A DNA stretch of 19,031 bases from assembly GCA_945788655.1 (NCBI GenBank), contig CALZMV010000006.1, forward strand, positions 1-19,031. The letters are read 5' to 3'. The position numbers were made by a program, and so were the translations under genes. Below the pieces are notes generated by a model. It did no database searches. It worked only from the letters and a program-made list of their open reading frames with translations, and was not told the origin of the DNA. The stretch is from an uncultured Clostridia bacterium. Lineage in GTDB: Bacteria; Bacillota; Clostridia; Peptostreptococcales; Anaerovoracaceae. Position 1 is the first letter of the stretch, and each line of letters begins with the position of its first letter. Shown piece after piece: positions 1 through 7,595 of this stretch.

Positions 1-25
1 AAGAACAAATCCAGATGTAGCATAA
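1..25 (+). CDS. Possible 3' end of an rsbV-like gene (partial)
   Basis: An open frame runs from the left edge to a TAA at 23-25 and encodes only RTNPDVA at its end. It stops 15 bases before the rsbW-like gene, and the ribosome binding site of that gene lies in the gap. In Bacillota an anti-anti-sigma gene (rsbV or spoIIAA) normally sits immediately before rsbW/spoIIAB and its sigma gene, so this is most likely its C-terminus. Seven residues cannot be assigned to a family; the call rests on gene order alone. Confidence 0.3.
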
Positions 26-40
26 AGAAGGAGGCCAAAT

Positions 41-442
41 ATGGCAGACAATTTAAAATTTGTCATTCCAGGTAAACCTGATTACATTACTATGGTTAGA
101 CTTGCAGTAGGTTCCATTGCCGATACAGCAGGATTTGATTATGAAGAAATCGAAGACATAAAGACAGCTGTAAGTGAAGCATGCAAGAATATTACATGCC
201 ATGGATCAGAAGGTTTTGCTGAGGAATATGAAGTTGAATGTGTAGTAGAAAAAGATAAAATTCAAATAACTGTAAGAGATAAAAGCGAAGGTCACAATCT
301 TAAAAAGTTGAAAAAACCATGCCTTGACTGCCCTAATGAGGGAGATTTATCTCTTTATGTTATTAATACACTTATGAGTGATGTTGAGATTATAAAAGAA
401 GAAAATTGCAAAAATACTATTAAAATGATAAAGGCAAAATAA
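41..442 (+). CDS. rsbW: RsbW/SpoIIAB-like anti-sigma factor (GHKL ATPase fold)
   Basis: The 133-residue product has the length and layout of cytoplasmic anti-sigma factors of the RsbW family, which hold a SigB/SigF-type sigma factor inactive and release it when RsbV is dephosphorylated. Visible are the N-terminal VIPGKPDYITMVRLAVG segment (residues 8-24), the helix EEIEDIKTAVSEACKN (35-50) carrying the N-box E46 and N50, and the C-terminal LSLYVINTLMSDVEI helix. The expected glycines are poorly kept: the first glycine box reads DKSEG (80-84) and the second GDLSL (101-105) where RsbW has GGLGL. A CxxC (C94, C97) lies in the presumed ATP lid. A strong ribosome site AAGGAGG (28-34) precedes the ATG. 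The stop overlaps the start of the sigma gene by one base (TAATG), so translation is probably coupled. The sigma partner follows directly; whether this protein still has kinase activity is open. Confidence 0.85.
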   Translation: MADNLKFVIPGKPDYITMVRLAVGSIADTAGFDYEEIEDIKTAVSEACKNITCHGSEGFAEEYEVECVVEKDKIQITVRDKSEGHNLKKLKKPCLDCPNEGDLSLYVINTLMSDVEIIKEENCKNTIKMIKAK

Positions 443-1173
443 TGAACACGGAATTATTCAACCAGTATCAGGCTAAACCAAGCATTGAGCTGAGAAATAA
501 AATTGTTGAAGATAATCTGTACATGGTAGACATACTCATTAGAAAATATCTTGGTAAAGGTGTCGATTATGATGATCTTTATCAGGTTGGAGCAATGGCA
601 CTGGTTTCTGCTGTTGAAAGATTTGATATCAGTAAAGGGTTTGAATTTAGAAGCTTCGCAACACCAACAATACTAGGTGAAATAAAAAAGTATTTCCGAG
701 ATAAACAATGGAGCCTTAAGGTTCCAAGAAGAATCAAGGAAATTGCAATGAAGGTTCAAGATGTAAAAAACGATCTGACTGTGAAACTGGGCAGAGTGCC
801 AACCATTAACGAAATTGCTGAAGAAACGGGCTTTACCAATGAACAGATAATTCAGGCAATGGAAAGTTCAAAAGCATATGGTACATATTCTCTTGACGGT
901 TTTGCAAACCAGAATCAGGAGGAATCTGATGAAAATCCAATGGACAGATATGTTGGATTTGAAGATGCGGGTTATGAAAAAGTAGAACTTCATGAAATTT
1001 TTTCTAATGTGCTTGATAAATTTAGCGAAACTTATAAATATATATTTAAACAAAGATTCATCGAAAATAAATCACAAGCCACCATTGCAAAGGAGCTTGG
1101 AGTTTCTCAGATGACTATTTCTCGTGCAGAAAAAAGCATTATAGCTGAGTTTATTAAAGAAATCAGAAAATAA
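442..1173 (+). CDS. sigB: SigB/SigF/SigG-family RNA polymerase sigma factor
   Basis: This 243-residue sigma-70 protein of group 3 directs RNA polymerase to alternative promoters. Region 2 is clear at about residues 18-95: YDDLYQVGAMALVSAVERFD for core binding and FEFRSFATPTILGEIKKYFRD for -10 recognition and melting. Next come VPRRIKEI and a region 3 segment (LGRVPTINEIAEETG, about 118-132). Region 4 has a helix-turn-helix in SQATIAKELGVSQMTISRAE (about 211-230) for -35 recognition. Length and order match SigB, SigF and SigG. Its pairing with an rsbW-like gene, with no spoIIAB-spoVA context, makes a stress or stationary-phase SigB role more likely than SigF, but sequence alone does not settle it. 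The start codon overlaps the rsbW stop. trpS follows after 32 bases with no terminator, so the tRNA synthetase gene is probably cotranscribed. Confidence 0.88.
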   Translation: MNTELFNQYQAKPSIELRNKIVEDNLYMVDILIRKYLGKGVDYDDLYQVGAMALVSAVERFDISKGFEFRSFATPTILGEIKKYFRDKQWSLKVPRRIKEIAMKVQDVKNDLTVKLGRVPTINEIAEETGFTNEQIIQAMESSKAYGTYSLDGFANQNQEESDENPMDRYVGFEDAGYEKVELHEIFSNVLDKFSETYKYIFKQRFIENKSQATIAKELGVSQMTISRAEKSIIAEFIKEIRK

Positions 1174-1205
1174 AATAAAACAATAAGAAAGAAGGCAATA
1201 TTCCT

Positions 1206-2186
1206 ATGAAAAGAGTTTTTTCAGGTGTACAACCTACAGGAAATATCCATTTAGGAAACTATTTAGGAGCATTAAAGCAGTTTGTTGAATTACAAGAAGA
1301 CCATGAATGTATTTATTGTATCGTTGATATGCATGCCATTACAGTTCCTCAGGATCCAAAAGAATTAAAAGAGCATATTCTGGATGTGGCAGCACTGTAT
1401 CTTGCAGTTGGTGTTGACCCAAAGAAGTCAATTGTTTTCGTTCAGTCAGATGTATCAGGACATGCAGAATTAAACTGGATCCTTACATGCAATTCTTATA
1501 CAGGAGAACTGTCAAGAATGACTCAGTTTAAGGATAAGAGCAAAAATAAAGAATCTGCGCCAACAGGACTTTTTACCTACCCTGTTCTAATGGCAGCAGA
1601 TATTCTGTTATATGATACAGATGTTGTTCCTGTTGGAAACGACCAGAAACAGCATATTGAGCTTTGCAGAGATATTGCCGGAAGAATCAACAGTAAGTAT
1701 CCGAACACATTTGTAATGCCTGACGGAAGATTCCTAAAAGCAGGTGCAAGAATTATGGCCTTAGACGATCCTACTAAGAAAATGAGCAAATCTGCAGAAA
1801 ACATTCACTCAAGAATTTCTCTTCTTGATGAACCATCAAAGATTAAAAAATCCATAATGAAGGCAACAACAGATTCCGAAGGAATAATAAGATTCGACAT
1901 AGAAAACAAGCCGGGAATCAGCAATCTGCTCAATATATACAGCGTTCTTTCAGGAGAAACTATTGAAGATCTGGAAAAGAAATACGAAGGAAAAGGCTAC
2001 GGAGACTTCAAGAAGGATTTGGTTGAAGTAACCGTTAATGCTCTGGCACCTATCAAGGAAAGATATGAAGAAATCAGACATTCTCAGGAATTAATTGATA
2101 TATTAAATGAAGGTGCAAAAAAAGCTGACGAAATCGCAAAACAGACATTAAAGAGAGTTAAAGAAAACTTCGGCTTAGGATTATAA
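1206..2186 (+). CDS. trpS: Tryptophanyl-tRNA synthetase
   Basis: This class Ic synthetase charges tRNA-Trp with tryptophan using ATP. At 326 residues it has the normal bacterial TrpRS length. It carries the class I HIGH-type signature as PTGNIHLGN (residues 10-18), the TrpRS-typical VPVGNDQKQHIELCRDIA (141-158) and the KMSKS loop (192-196) within DPTKKMSKSAENI. The C-terminal helical anticodon-binding part is complete. A ribosome site AAAGAAGG lies about ten bases before the ATG. There is no own promoter and no T-box leader: only 32 bases separate it from the sigma gene. Expression therefore probably comes from the rsbW-sigB transcript or from a promoter inside the sigma gene. A strong bidirectional terminator follows. 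Confidence 0.97.
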   Translation: MKRVFSGVQPTGNIHLGNYLGALKQFVELQEDHECIYCIVDMHAITVPQDPKELKEHILDVAALYLAVGVDPKKSIVFVQSDVSGHAELNWILTCNSYTGELSRMTQFKDKSKNKESAPTGLFTYPVLMAADILLYDTDVVPVGNDQKQHIELCRDIAGRINSKYPNTFVMPDGRFLKAGARIMALDDPTKKMSKSAENIHSRISLLDEPSKIKKSIMKATTDSEGIIRFDIENKPGISNLLNIYSVLSGETIEDLEKKYEGKGYGDFKKDLVEVTVNALAPIKERYEEIRHSQELIDILNEGAKKADEIAKQTLKRVKENFGLGL

Positions 2187-2195
2187 ATAAAAAAT

Positions 2196-2235
2196 AAGAG
2201 CTATTACATCAGAATCATCTGGAGTAATAGCTCTT
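2196..2235. terminator. Bidirectional intrinsic terminator between trpS and the M20 peptidase gene
   Basis: A perfect 12-bp stem pairs 2196-2207 with 2224-2235. The loop can extend it: CAGA (2210-2213) pairs with TCTG (2218-2221) around the tetraloop ATCA. On the plus strand the stem ends in CTCTTTTATAAT. On the minus strand it is followed by ATTTTTTATTTA. It lies between convergent genes and can end both transcripts. Confidence 0.9.
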
Positions 2236-2253
2236 TTATAATATCAAGGGATG

Positions 2254-3687
2254 CTAAGCTTCAGTAATTATTTTTTTGTAGAAATCAACGCCCATAGGTA
2301 GCGCACCCTGATATATATTTTCGTTTAATCCATGAATGCTTTTATACTGCTGTGAATCTATATATAAAGGGGCAAATCTTATACAGTTTTCACTGATTGT
2401 GCTGTAGTATTTAGCATCAGTACCACCTGTCATCGTATATGGACATACACCAATTCCGGGATAAATCTCGTTAATGGTCTTTTCAACCAGCTTAAACTCA
2501 GGACCGTTATAATCCACTACAGGACAAGGTTCATCTTCATATATTACTTCAGTATCTATGCCATATTTTTTAGCTATATTCCTCAAGATATCAACACTTT
2601 CTTTGTTAGACTGATGATGGATAAATCTCATATTTCCAACAATACTTGCCTCCTGAGGAAGTACATTTGCCCCATCGGCACCCTTTGCCATTGTAAAGGC
2701 AAGTGTAGTCCTTAGCATGGCAGCTGCGGCGGTACTTACTGAAGGAATAACTTTTACAAGCAAAGGCTTTAAAATGTCCATATTGGCAAATAAGATTTTC
2801 ATTCCAAAATTCATATTTGGAGCCATACGCTTGAACATTTCCTCTACAGTAGGAGAAAACGCCGATTTAAATGGATTTTTCTTTTCAATAGCTACCATAA
2901 ACTTTCCAAGCCGAACAAGTGGAGTATCCTTTCCAGGGGCACTGGCATGACCTCCGTTACCTCTTGCTGTGAATTTAACATCTCCGTAGCCTTTTTCTAC
3001 AAGGCCTATCATTGCATATGTACCCTTTACTCCTCCTACCGGTTCTTCTACAATCATACCGCCTTCATCTAGAAGGAGTTTAAGTTTAACATTATTTTTT
3101 TCTAAATAATCCACGGTTGAAGGAGCACCATCTCCGCTCCATTCTTCTGTGCAGCTGCTCGCAATATATACATCTCCTGCAGGAACAAATCCCTCGCAAA
3201 TGAGTTCTTCAACTGCAGTTAATATACAAAAAAGACTAGCTTTTGTATCGACAGTACCTCTGCCCCACACCCTTCCTTTTTCGTCTATATGACCGCTGAA
3301 AGGCTCATGCTCCCATGTACCGTTTGCTTCAACTACATCCTGATGGCTCATAAGAAGAATAGGCTGGGAATTGCCGCAACCTTCCCATTTGTAAAGGAGG
3401 CTTCCGTTGAAGTCATGCTTCTCGCATTTTGAATGAATATTTGGAAACAGTTTTTCCAGCTTTTCATGGAAAGCGTAGAATTTTGACCGGTCTTCCTGAT
3501 TTCTAAAGGAGACAGTTTCTGATTTTATCATTTCCGCTAATCTGATTCCATAATCCTTTGCTCTGTCGGAAGTATCTAAAGTGACCTTTGCATCTTTTGC
3601 TTCAGTTGGATTTAAGGCTAAAGCTCTAGCTACAAGAAAAAGTATAAAGAGCAGAAACAGACCCAATAAAATTAAAATAATTTTCAT
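2254..3687 (-). CDS. Membrane-anchored M20-family metallopeptidase / amidohydrolase
   Basis: The 477-residue protein belongs to the M20 di-zinc exopeptidases (carboxypeptidase Ss1/CPS1/PM20D1-like branch), which cleave C-terminal residues, dipeptides or N-acyl amino acids. The metal and catalytic sites are all present: H115 in MSHQDVV, bridging D147 in GRGTVDTKAS, the general base pair E181-E182 in SSCTEEWSGDG, D207 in LLDEGG and H452 near the end in SIHGLNEN. The dimerisation/substrate domain contains NGGHASAPGKDTP with H247. Residues 1-25 form one hydrophobic segment with a single early lysine, so the enzyme is probably tethered by an N-terminal anchor or signal; which side of the membrane it faces is not certain. 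GGAGGG precedes the ATG. It is the last gene of the metF operon, 12 bases after a membrane protein gene, which suggests it hydrolyses something that protein pair handles. Substrate unknown. Confidence 0.9.
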   Translation of the reverse strand: MKIILILLGLFLLFILFLVARALALNPTEAKDAKVTLDTSDRAKDYGIRLAEMIKSETVSFRNQEDRSKFYAFHEKLEKLFPNIHSKCEKHDFNGSLLYKWEGCGNSQPILLMSHQDVVEANGTWEHEPFSGHIDEKGRVWGRGTVDTKASLFCILTAVEELICEGFVPAGDVYIASSCTEEWSGDGAPSTVDYLEKNNVKLKLLLDEGGMIVEEPVGGVKGTYAMIGLVEKGYGDVKFTARGNGGHASAPGKDTPLVRLGKFMVAIEKKNPFKSAFSPTVEEMFKRMAPNMNFGMKILFANMDILKPLLVKVIPSVSTAAAAMLRTTLAFTMAKGADGANVLPQEASIVGNMRFIHHQSNKESVDILRNIAKKYGIDTEVIYEDEPCPVVDYNGPEFKLVEKTINEIYPGIGVCPYTMTGGTDAKYYSTISENCIRFAPLYIDSQQYKSIHGLNENIYQGALPMGVDFYKKIITEA

Positions 3688-3699
3688 AATTCAACCCTC

Positions 3700-4374
3700 C
3701 TATAACAGATCCTTTTTATATAGGATATATCCAATTAAGAGTGCAAGACCTCCACTCGGTATGAGGAGAAGGCTGGTCTGACCTATGGCTGCAGGTACCA
3801 GTATGCACAATATACTCATTAAAAGAAGTGGTACGATGGCAATTTTTGGACTCTTAATAAAGTATTTAAGACCTAATGCCCCAAATAGCGCAGGAACAAC
3901 GTTATTAAAGGCCGGAAGCAATGCTTCAGTCTGTAGAATAGGCTGAAGGGGAACAAGGAGTATGACGCCCAATACTATAACGAGTGTAGTAGTAATAGCG
4001 CTTGTTGCAACGCTTATGGTTGAAACAATTTCATGTTCAGGAGTTCCGTCCTGAGTTCCTGCGATATCCTTAGAATTCATAACACAAGGTATTTTCATGT
4101 TGGTAACATTACCTGTAATAAAGGAAAGATAGCTTCCGCCTGTTCCAAGCATAGGAGCATAAACAAGAAATTCTACAATTGCTACAGGAATATATATTAA
4201 TCCAACATTTGCAAAGCCCTTAAGAAATCCTGCCAAATCAGGAATGACACCGTTTAGACCACCGATTATAAAAGGCACTGCTACAAGCATTACAACAGAA
4301 AGGATAAGAGTAAATCTTCCGATTCGATGAAGTCCATCATTATATTCTTTAAAAAATATTTCTTTTTCACTCAT
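3700..4374 (-). CDS. Uncharacterised polytopic membrane protein, partner of the DUF5058-like protein
   Basis: This 224-residue protein has about six hydrophobic segments (near residues 20-40, 55-75, 116-140, 150-168, 175-195 and 198-217) and a charged N-terminus FFKEYNDGLHRIGR. Between the second and third segments is a polar, probably functional stretch with GTGGSYLSFITGNVTNMKIP (77-96) followed by a hydrophilic loop ending near PEHEIVSTI. Such Gly/Ser/Asn-rich stretches often line a substrate path in transporters, but I recognise no named transporter family. From memory, proteins like this sit beside DUF5058 proteins in clostridial genomes, sometimes with a mechanosensitive-channel label for which I see no support here. 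AGGGAGG lies before the ATG. The neighbours are 17 bases upstream (DUF5058-like) and 12 bases downstream (M20 peptidase), so the three are surely cotranscribed. A two-subunit permease is the best inference. Confidence 0.65.
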   Translation of the reverse strand: MSEKEIFFKEYNDGLHRIGRFTLILSVVMLVAVPFIIGGLNGVIPDLAGFLKGFANVGLIYIPVAIVEFLVYAPMLGTGGSYLSFITGNVTNMKIPCVMNSKDIAGTQDGTPEHEIVSTISVATSAITTTLVIVLGVILLVPLQPILQTEALLPAFNNVVPALFGALGLKYFIKSPKIAIVPLLLMSILCILVPAAIGQTSLLLIPSGGLALLIGYILYKKDLL

Positions 4375-4391
4375 TTTAAACAGCCTCCCTT

Positions 4392-5159
4392 CTATAAAAC
4401 CTGATTCACAATTACAGCTATGGCCATGGCAATGAGCATACTTGCTGCCAGACTGAAGTTTTCAAGCACCAGCAGCTTCTTCTTTTGAACAAGAAATTCA
4501 AATATAGCCATACAGACAGCTGCAGTTACCGCTACGAATATAGGCATATAGTTTGAACCGCCACCAGGCATAGCCTGCCCTATATATGCACCTATGTATG
4601 CTGCGCATAAGCCTACAAACATAGAAGTTGTAGCATATGCACCGAAGCCGGGCTTTTTAAGCTCAGAAGCTGAAGCATCTGAATCGATTTGAGCAGGTTT
4701 CTTTTGTAGCTTGTTCATATATTTTTTTAAGAAGAAAATACAACAGAAAACGCCCCCTAATATACCAAAGGTCATTACAAGAGCAATGGTCACGAAGGAA
4801 CCCATGTCAAGTTCAGCCAGATTCAGTCCGCTTAAACCGGCATTTTTTGCCGCAATTTCAGCAACATTTAACTCATATTGAAGAGCTCCAATTACAGATA
4901 ACCTGAGCCATGAAAATGGAACACCCAGTGTCCCGCTAAGAGCTATTACTCCAAGCAAGATGCTAATGGAAGGAAGCAAAGTGAAAGTTGCACTTGCAGT
5001 AATTGTTTTCTTTAGCACCTTTGGATCCATTCCAAGCTTTACTCCTGCTTTATAGCTTTTAATGAGGAAAATGAAGCACATTAGGGTTATGAAGGTCAAG
5101 ACCAGTGCCACTATAACGTAAAAGGCAGGTGAATTTACACCTGATAAATACTGTTCCAT
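4392..5159 (-). CDS. DUF5058-like integral membrane protein, putative permease subunit
   Basis: The 255-residue product has about six membrane segments (near residues 13-35, 54-78, 122-145, 175-193, 203-225 and 233-254). The N-terminus, with SPAFYVIVALVLTFITLMCF followed by KAGVKLGMD, is what I remember of DUF5058 family proteins; this assignment is from memory and was not searched. A lysine-rich hydrophilic linker (about 146-170) separates two halves of three segments each, and a small Gly-rich turn MPGGGSNYMPIF (about 193-204) precedes the fifth segment. AGGGAG lies at a good distance from the ATG. The gene starts 36 bases after the metH stop with no visible terminator, so it belongs to the methionine operon, and it is tightly linked to the second membrane protein and the M20 enzyme. 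Role inferred: part of an uptake or exchange system whose substrate the M20 enzyme processes. Confidence 0.65.
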   Translation of the reverse strand: MEQYLSGVNSPAFYVIVALVLTFITLMCFIFLIKSYKAGVKLGMDPKVLKKTITASATFTLLPSISILLGVIALSGTLGVPFSWLRLSVIGALQYELNVAEIAAKNAGLSGLNLAELDMGSFVTIALVMTFGILGGVFCCIFFLKKYMNKLQKKPAQIDSDASASELKKPGFGAYATTSMFVGLCAAYIGAYIGQAMPGGGSNYMPIFVAVTAAVCMAIFEFLVQKKKLLVLENFSLAASMLIAMAIAVIVNQVL

Positions 5160-5195
5160 TGTTTATTCTCCCTATTGGTTTCTTAAAAAGGATAT

Positions 5196-7595
5196 TTAAA
5201 GGCTTTCCGCATAGCGAATTGTATCCATAGCATCTTTAGCATATTTATCAGAGCCTATTCTATCAGAATATTCCTGATTTAGAACGGCTCCTCCCACTAC
5301 AACTTTGCACCAAGGAGCATCTTCTTTTAGGAGTTTGATGGTTTCTTCCATTGCAGGAACTGTAGTAGTCATTAGCGCACTTAGTCCACATAATGGCGCT
5401 TTGTTTTCTACTACAGCTTTTACTACTTCCTCAGCAGGAACATCCTTTCCTAAATCAATAACCTTAAATCCGTAGTTTTCAAGCAGAAGCTTTACGATGT
5501 TCTTACCGATATCGTGAATATCTCCATGAACTGTAGCTATTACCACAGGATACTTATCTATTGACTGTACTCCTTGGGAAATCATCTTGGTTTTAATTAC
5601 CTCGAAGGAAGCTTTTGCAGCTTCTGCGGACATCAAAAGCTGAGGCAGAAATACTGTCTTGTCTTCAAATCCCTTTCCGACTATATCTAGGGCAGGAATA
5701 ACCTCCTTTTGTATGATGTCGAGTGGTTTCTCTGATTCAAGAAGGTTCGATGTAAGCCCGGCAGCTTGATCCTTGAGACCTTTAACGATGGATCTTTGAA
5801 GTTCGGATTTATATGATTCAGCCTTATGTGGCTTTGATTCAGATGGAACTTTTGCAGGCGCAGGTTCATCCAGGTTTGATGCAAAATCGATATACTCACC
5901 GCAGTTTTCATCTAAATCATGAAGTGCGTTATATGTATAATATGTTTTCATCATGCCATCAGAATAAGGATTCATAATGGCAGCAGAAAGTCCTCTTTCC
6001 ATTGCACATGCAAAGAAGGTACTGTTTACAGCTTCTCTTACGGGAAGACCAAAGGAAACGTTTGATACTCCAAGAGATGTATGGCATCCAAGTTCATGGC
6101 GAATCACTTCAAGGGCTTTAAGGGTTGCTTTTGCAGCAGACTGATCTGCACTGATTGTCATGGCAAGGGTGTCGAAAATAATATCCTTTTTCTGAATTCC
6201 GTATTCGTCAGCTGTTCTTAAGATTTTCTTTGCGATTTCGATTCTTCCTTCTGCAGTTTCCGGAATTCCATTTTCGTCCAAAGTAAGGGCAACAACAACA
6301 CCGCCGTATTTTTTAACCAGTGGAAAAATTTGTTTCATGGAATCTTCCTTGCCATTTACGGAATTGATCATTGCCTTGCCGTTATATCTTCTTAAGGCTC
6401 TTTCCATGGCAGCTGCGTCGGCTGTGTCTATCTGAAGAGGAAGGTTTATAATGGCCTGAAGCTCACAAACTGCATCTGTAAGCATAGAAGCTTCGTCGAT
6501 TTCAGGAAGACCTACATTTACATCGAGAATGTGAACACCTTTTTCCTGCTGATTAACACCTTCTTGAAGGATATAGTCCATATCCTTTTCTACCAGAGCC
6601 TGTTTAAAGCGCTTCTTTCCTGTGGGATTGATACGTTCACCAATAAGAATCGGTTTTTTATCGAATTCTACCGCGTGTGTATAGGAAGAAACTAAAGTTC
6701 TGCTTTTCGGAACGATAGCAGAAAGGTTGCAGTCTTTGGTAATTGATGTAAGTTCCCTGATATATTCAGGAGTTGTACCGCAGCAGCCGCCAACTGCCCT
6801 TACCCCTTTTTCTATCAGGGCTAGTACTTCCTGGCCGAACTGCTTTGGAAGAATATCATATACTGCTTTACCATCTGATTCCCTTGGAAGTCCGGCATTA
6901 GGTTTAACCATAACAGGGATTGATGCATATTCAAGAAGCTCATCGATAACCGGTGCAAGCTGGGCAGGACCGAGTGAGCAGTTGCAACCAATGGCATCTG
7001 CACCCATACCCTCAACCATAGCCACCATTGCAGCAGGAGTTGCACCTGTCATAAGCTTGCCATCTTCTCCATATGCATTGGATACGAAGACAGGAAGCTC
7101 TGAGTTTTCTTTTGCAGCAAGGAGGGCAGCTTTTGTTTCATAGCTGTCATTCATGGTTTCTATAAAGATTAAGTCTGCACCGTATTTTACACCGGCTTTA
7201 ACCATGCCGGCGAAGGCTTCTACTGCATCTTCAAAGTCCAAATCACCATAAGGTTTAAGGAGTTTGCCGCATGGACCGATGTCAAGACCTACAAATTTTG
7301 GATTATGGTTCGTAGATTGAAGAGCAGCCTCTCTAGCGTTTTCAATAGATGCCTTTATTATGGCATCCACCTCTTCAATATCGAATTTGAGAGTATTGGC
7401 TCCAAATGTGTTAGTAAGGACAACATTAGAGCCAGCGTCAAAATAGTCCTTATGAATCTTTGTGATAACCTCAGGGTGGGAAACAGACCATCTTTCAGGA
7501 TGTTCACCCGGTTTTATACCAAAGGCCTGGAGCAAAGAGCCCATTCCTCCATCAAGGTATAAAATATTACTTTTCATATATTCTAAAACATTCAT
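5196..7595 (-). CDS. metH: Cobalamin-dependent methionine synthase, short form without activation domain
   Basis: The enzyme transfers a methyl group from 5-methyl-tetrahydrofolate through cobalamin to homocysteine, giving methionine. Domains in order: homocysteine-binding barrel (about 1-290) with zinc-ligand cysteines C204 in GCNCS and C271-C272 in GGCCGT; pterin-binding barrel (about 313-570) starting with PILIGERINPTG and containing LGVSNVSFGLP; a Pro/Ser/Lys-rich linker (about 575-600); the helical cap (about 600-680); and the cobalamin-binding domain (681-799) with the lower-ligand motif DIHDIG (H694) and VVVGGAVL. At 799 residues it lacks the C-terminal AdoMet-binding activation domain of the roughly 1,200-residue E. 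coli enzyme. That function is supplied by the gene just upstream, whose stop overlaps this start in TAATG. The ribosome site AGGAGG lies inside the upstream gene, so the two are probably translationally coupled. Confidence 0.96.
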   Translation of the reverse strand: MNVLEYMKSNILYLDGGMGSLLQAFGIKPGEHPERWSVSHPEVITKIHKDYFDAGSNVVLTNTFGANTLKFDIEEVDAIIKASIENAREAALQSTNHNPKFVGLDIGPCGKLLKPYGDLDFEDAVEAFAGMVKAGVKYGADLIFIETMNDSYETKAALLAAKENSELPVFVSNAYGEDGKLMTGATPAAMVAMVEGMGADAIGCNCSLGPAQLAPVIDELLEYASIPVMVKPNAGLPRESDGKAVYDILPKQFGQEVLALIEKGVRAVGGCCGTTPEYIRELTSITKDCNLSAIVPKSRTLVSSYTHAVEFDKKPILIGERINPTGKKRFKQALVEKDMDYILQEGVNQQEKGVHILDVNVGLPEIDEASMLTDAVCELQAIINLPLQIDTADAAAMERALRRYNGKAMINSVNGKEDSMKQIFPLVKKYGGVVVALTLDENGIPETAEGRIEIAKKILRTADEYGIQKKDIIFDTLAMTISADQSAAKATLKALEVIRHELGCHTSLGVSNVSFGLPVREAVNSTFFACAMERGLSAAIMNPYSDGMMKTYYTYNALHDLDENCGEYIDFASNLDEPAPAKVPSESKPHKAESYKSELQRSIVKGLKDQAAGLTSNLLESEKPLDIIQKEVIPALDIVGKGFEDKTVFLPQLLMSAEAAKASFEVIKTKMISQGVQSIDKYPVVIATVHGDIHDIGKNIVKLLLENYGFKVIDLGKDVPAEEVVKAVVENKAPLCGLSALMTTTVPAMEETIKLLKEDAPWCKVVVGGAVLNQEYSDRIGSDKYAKDAMDTIRYAESL

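Noticed and set aside
1174..1205. T-box leader for trpS
   Set aside because: The gap is 32 bases and contains only the ribosome site.
6727..7143. 138-codon plus-strand open frame opposite metH
   Set aside because: It covers the conserved homocysteine-binding barrel, and its product looks like reverse-complement translation, with no ribosome site seen.
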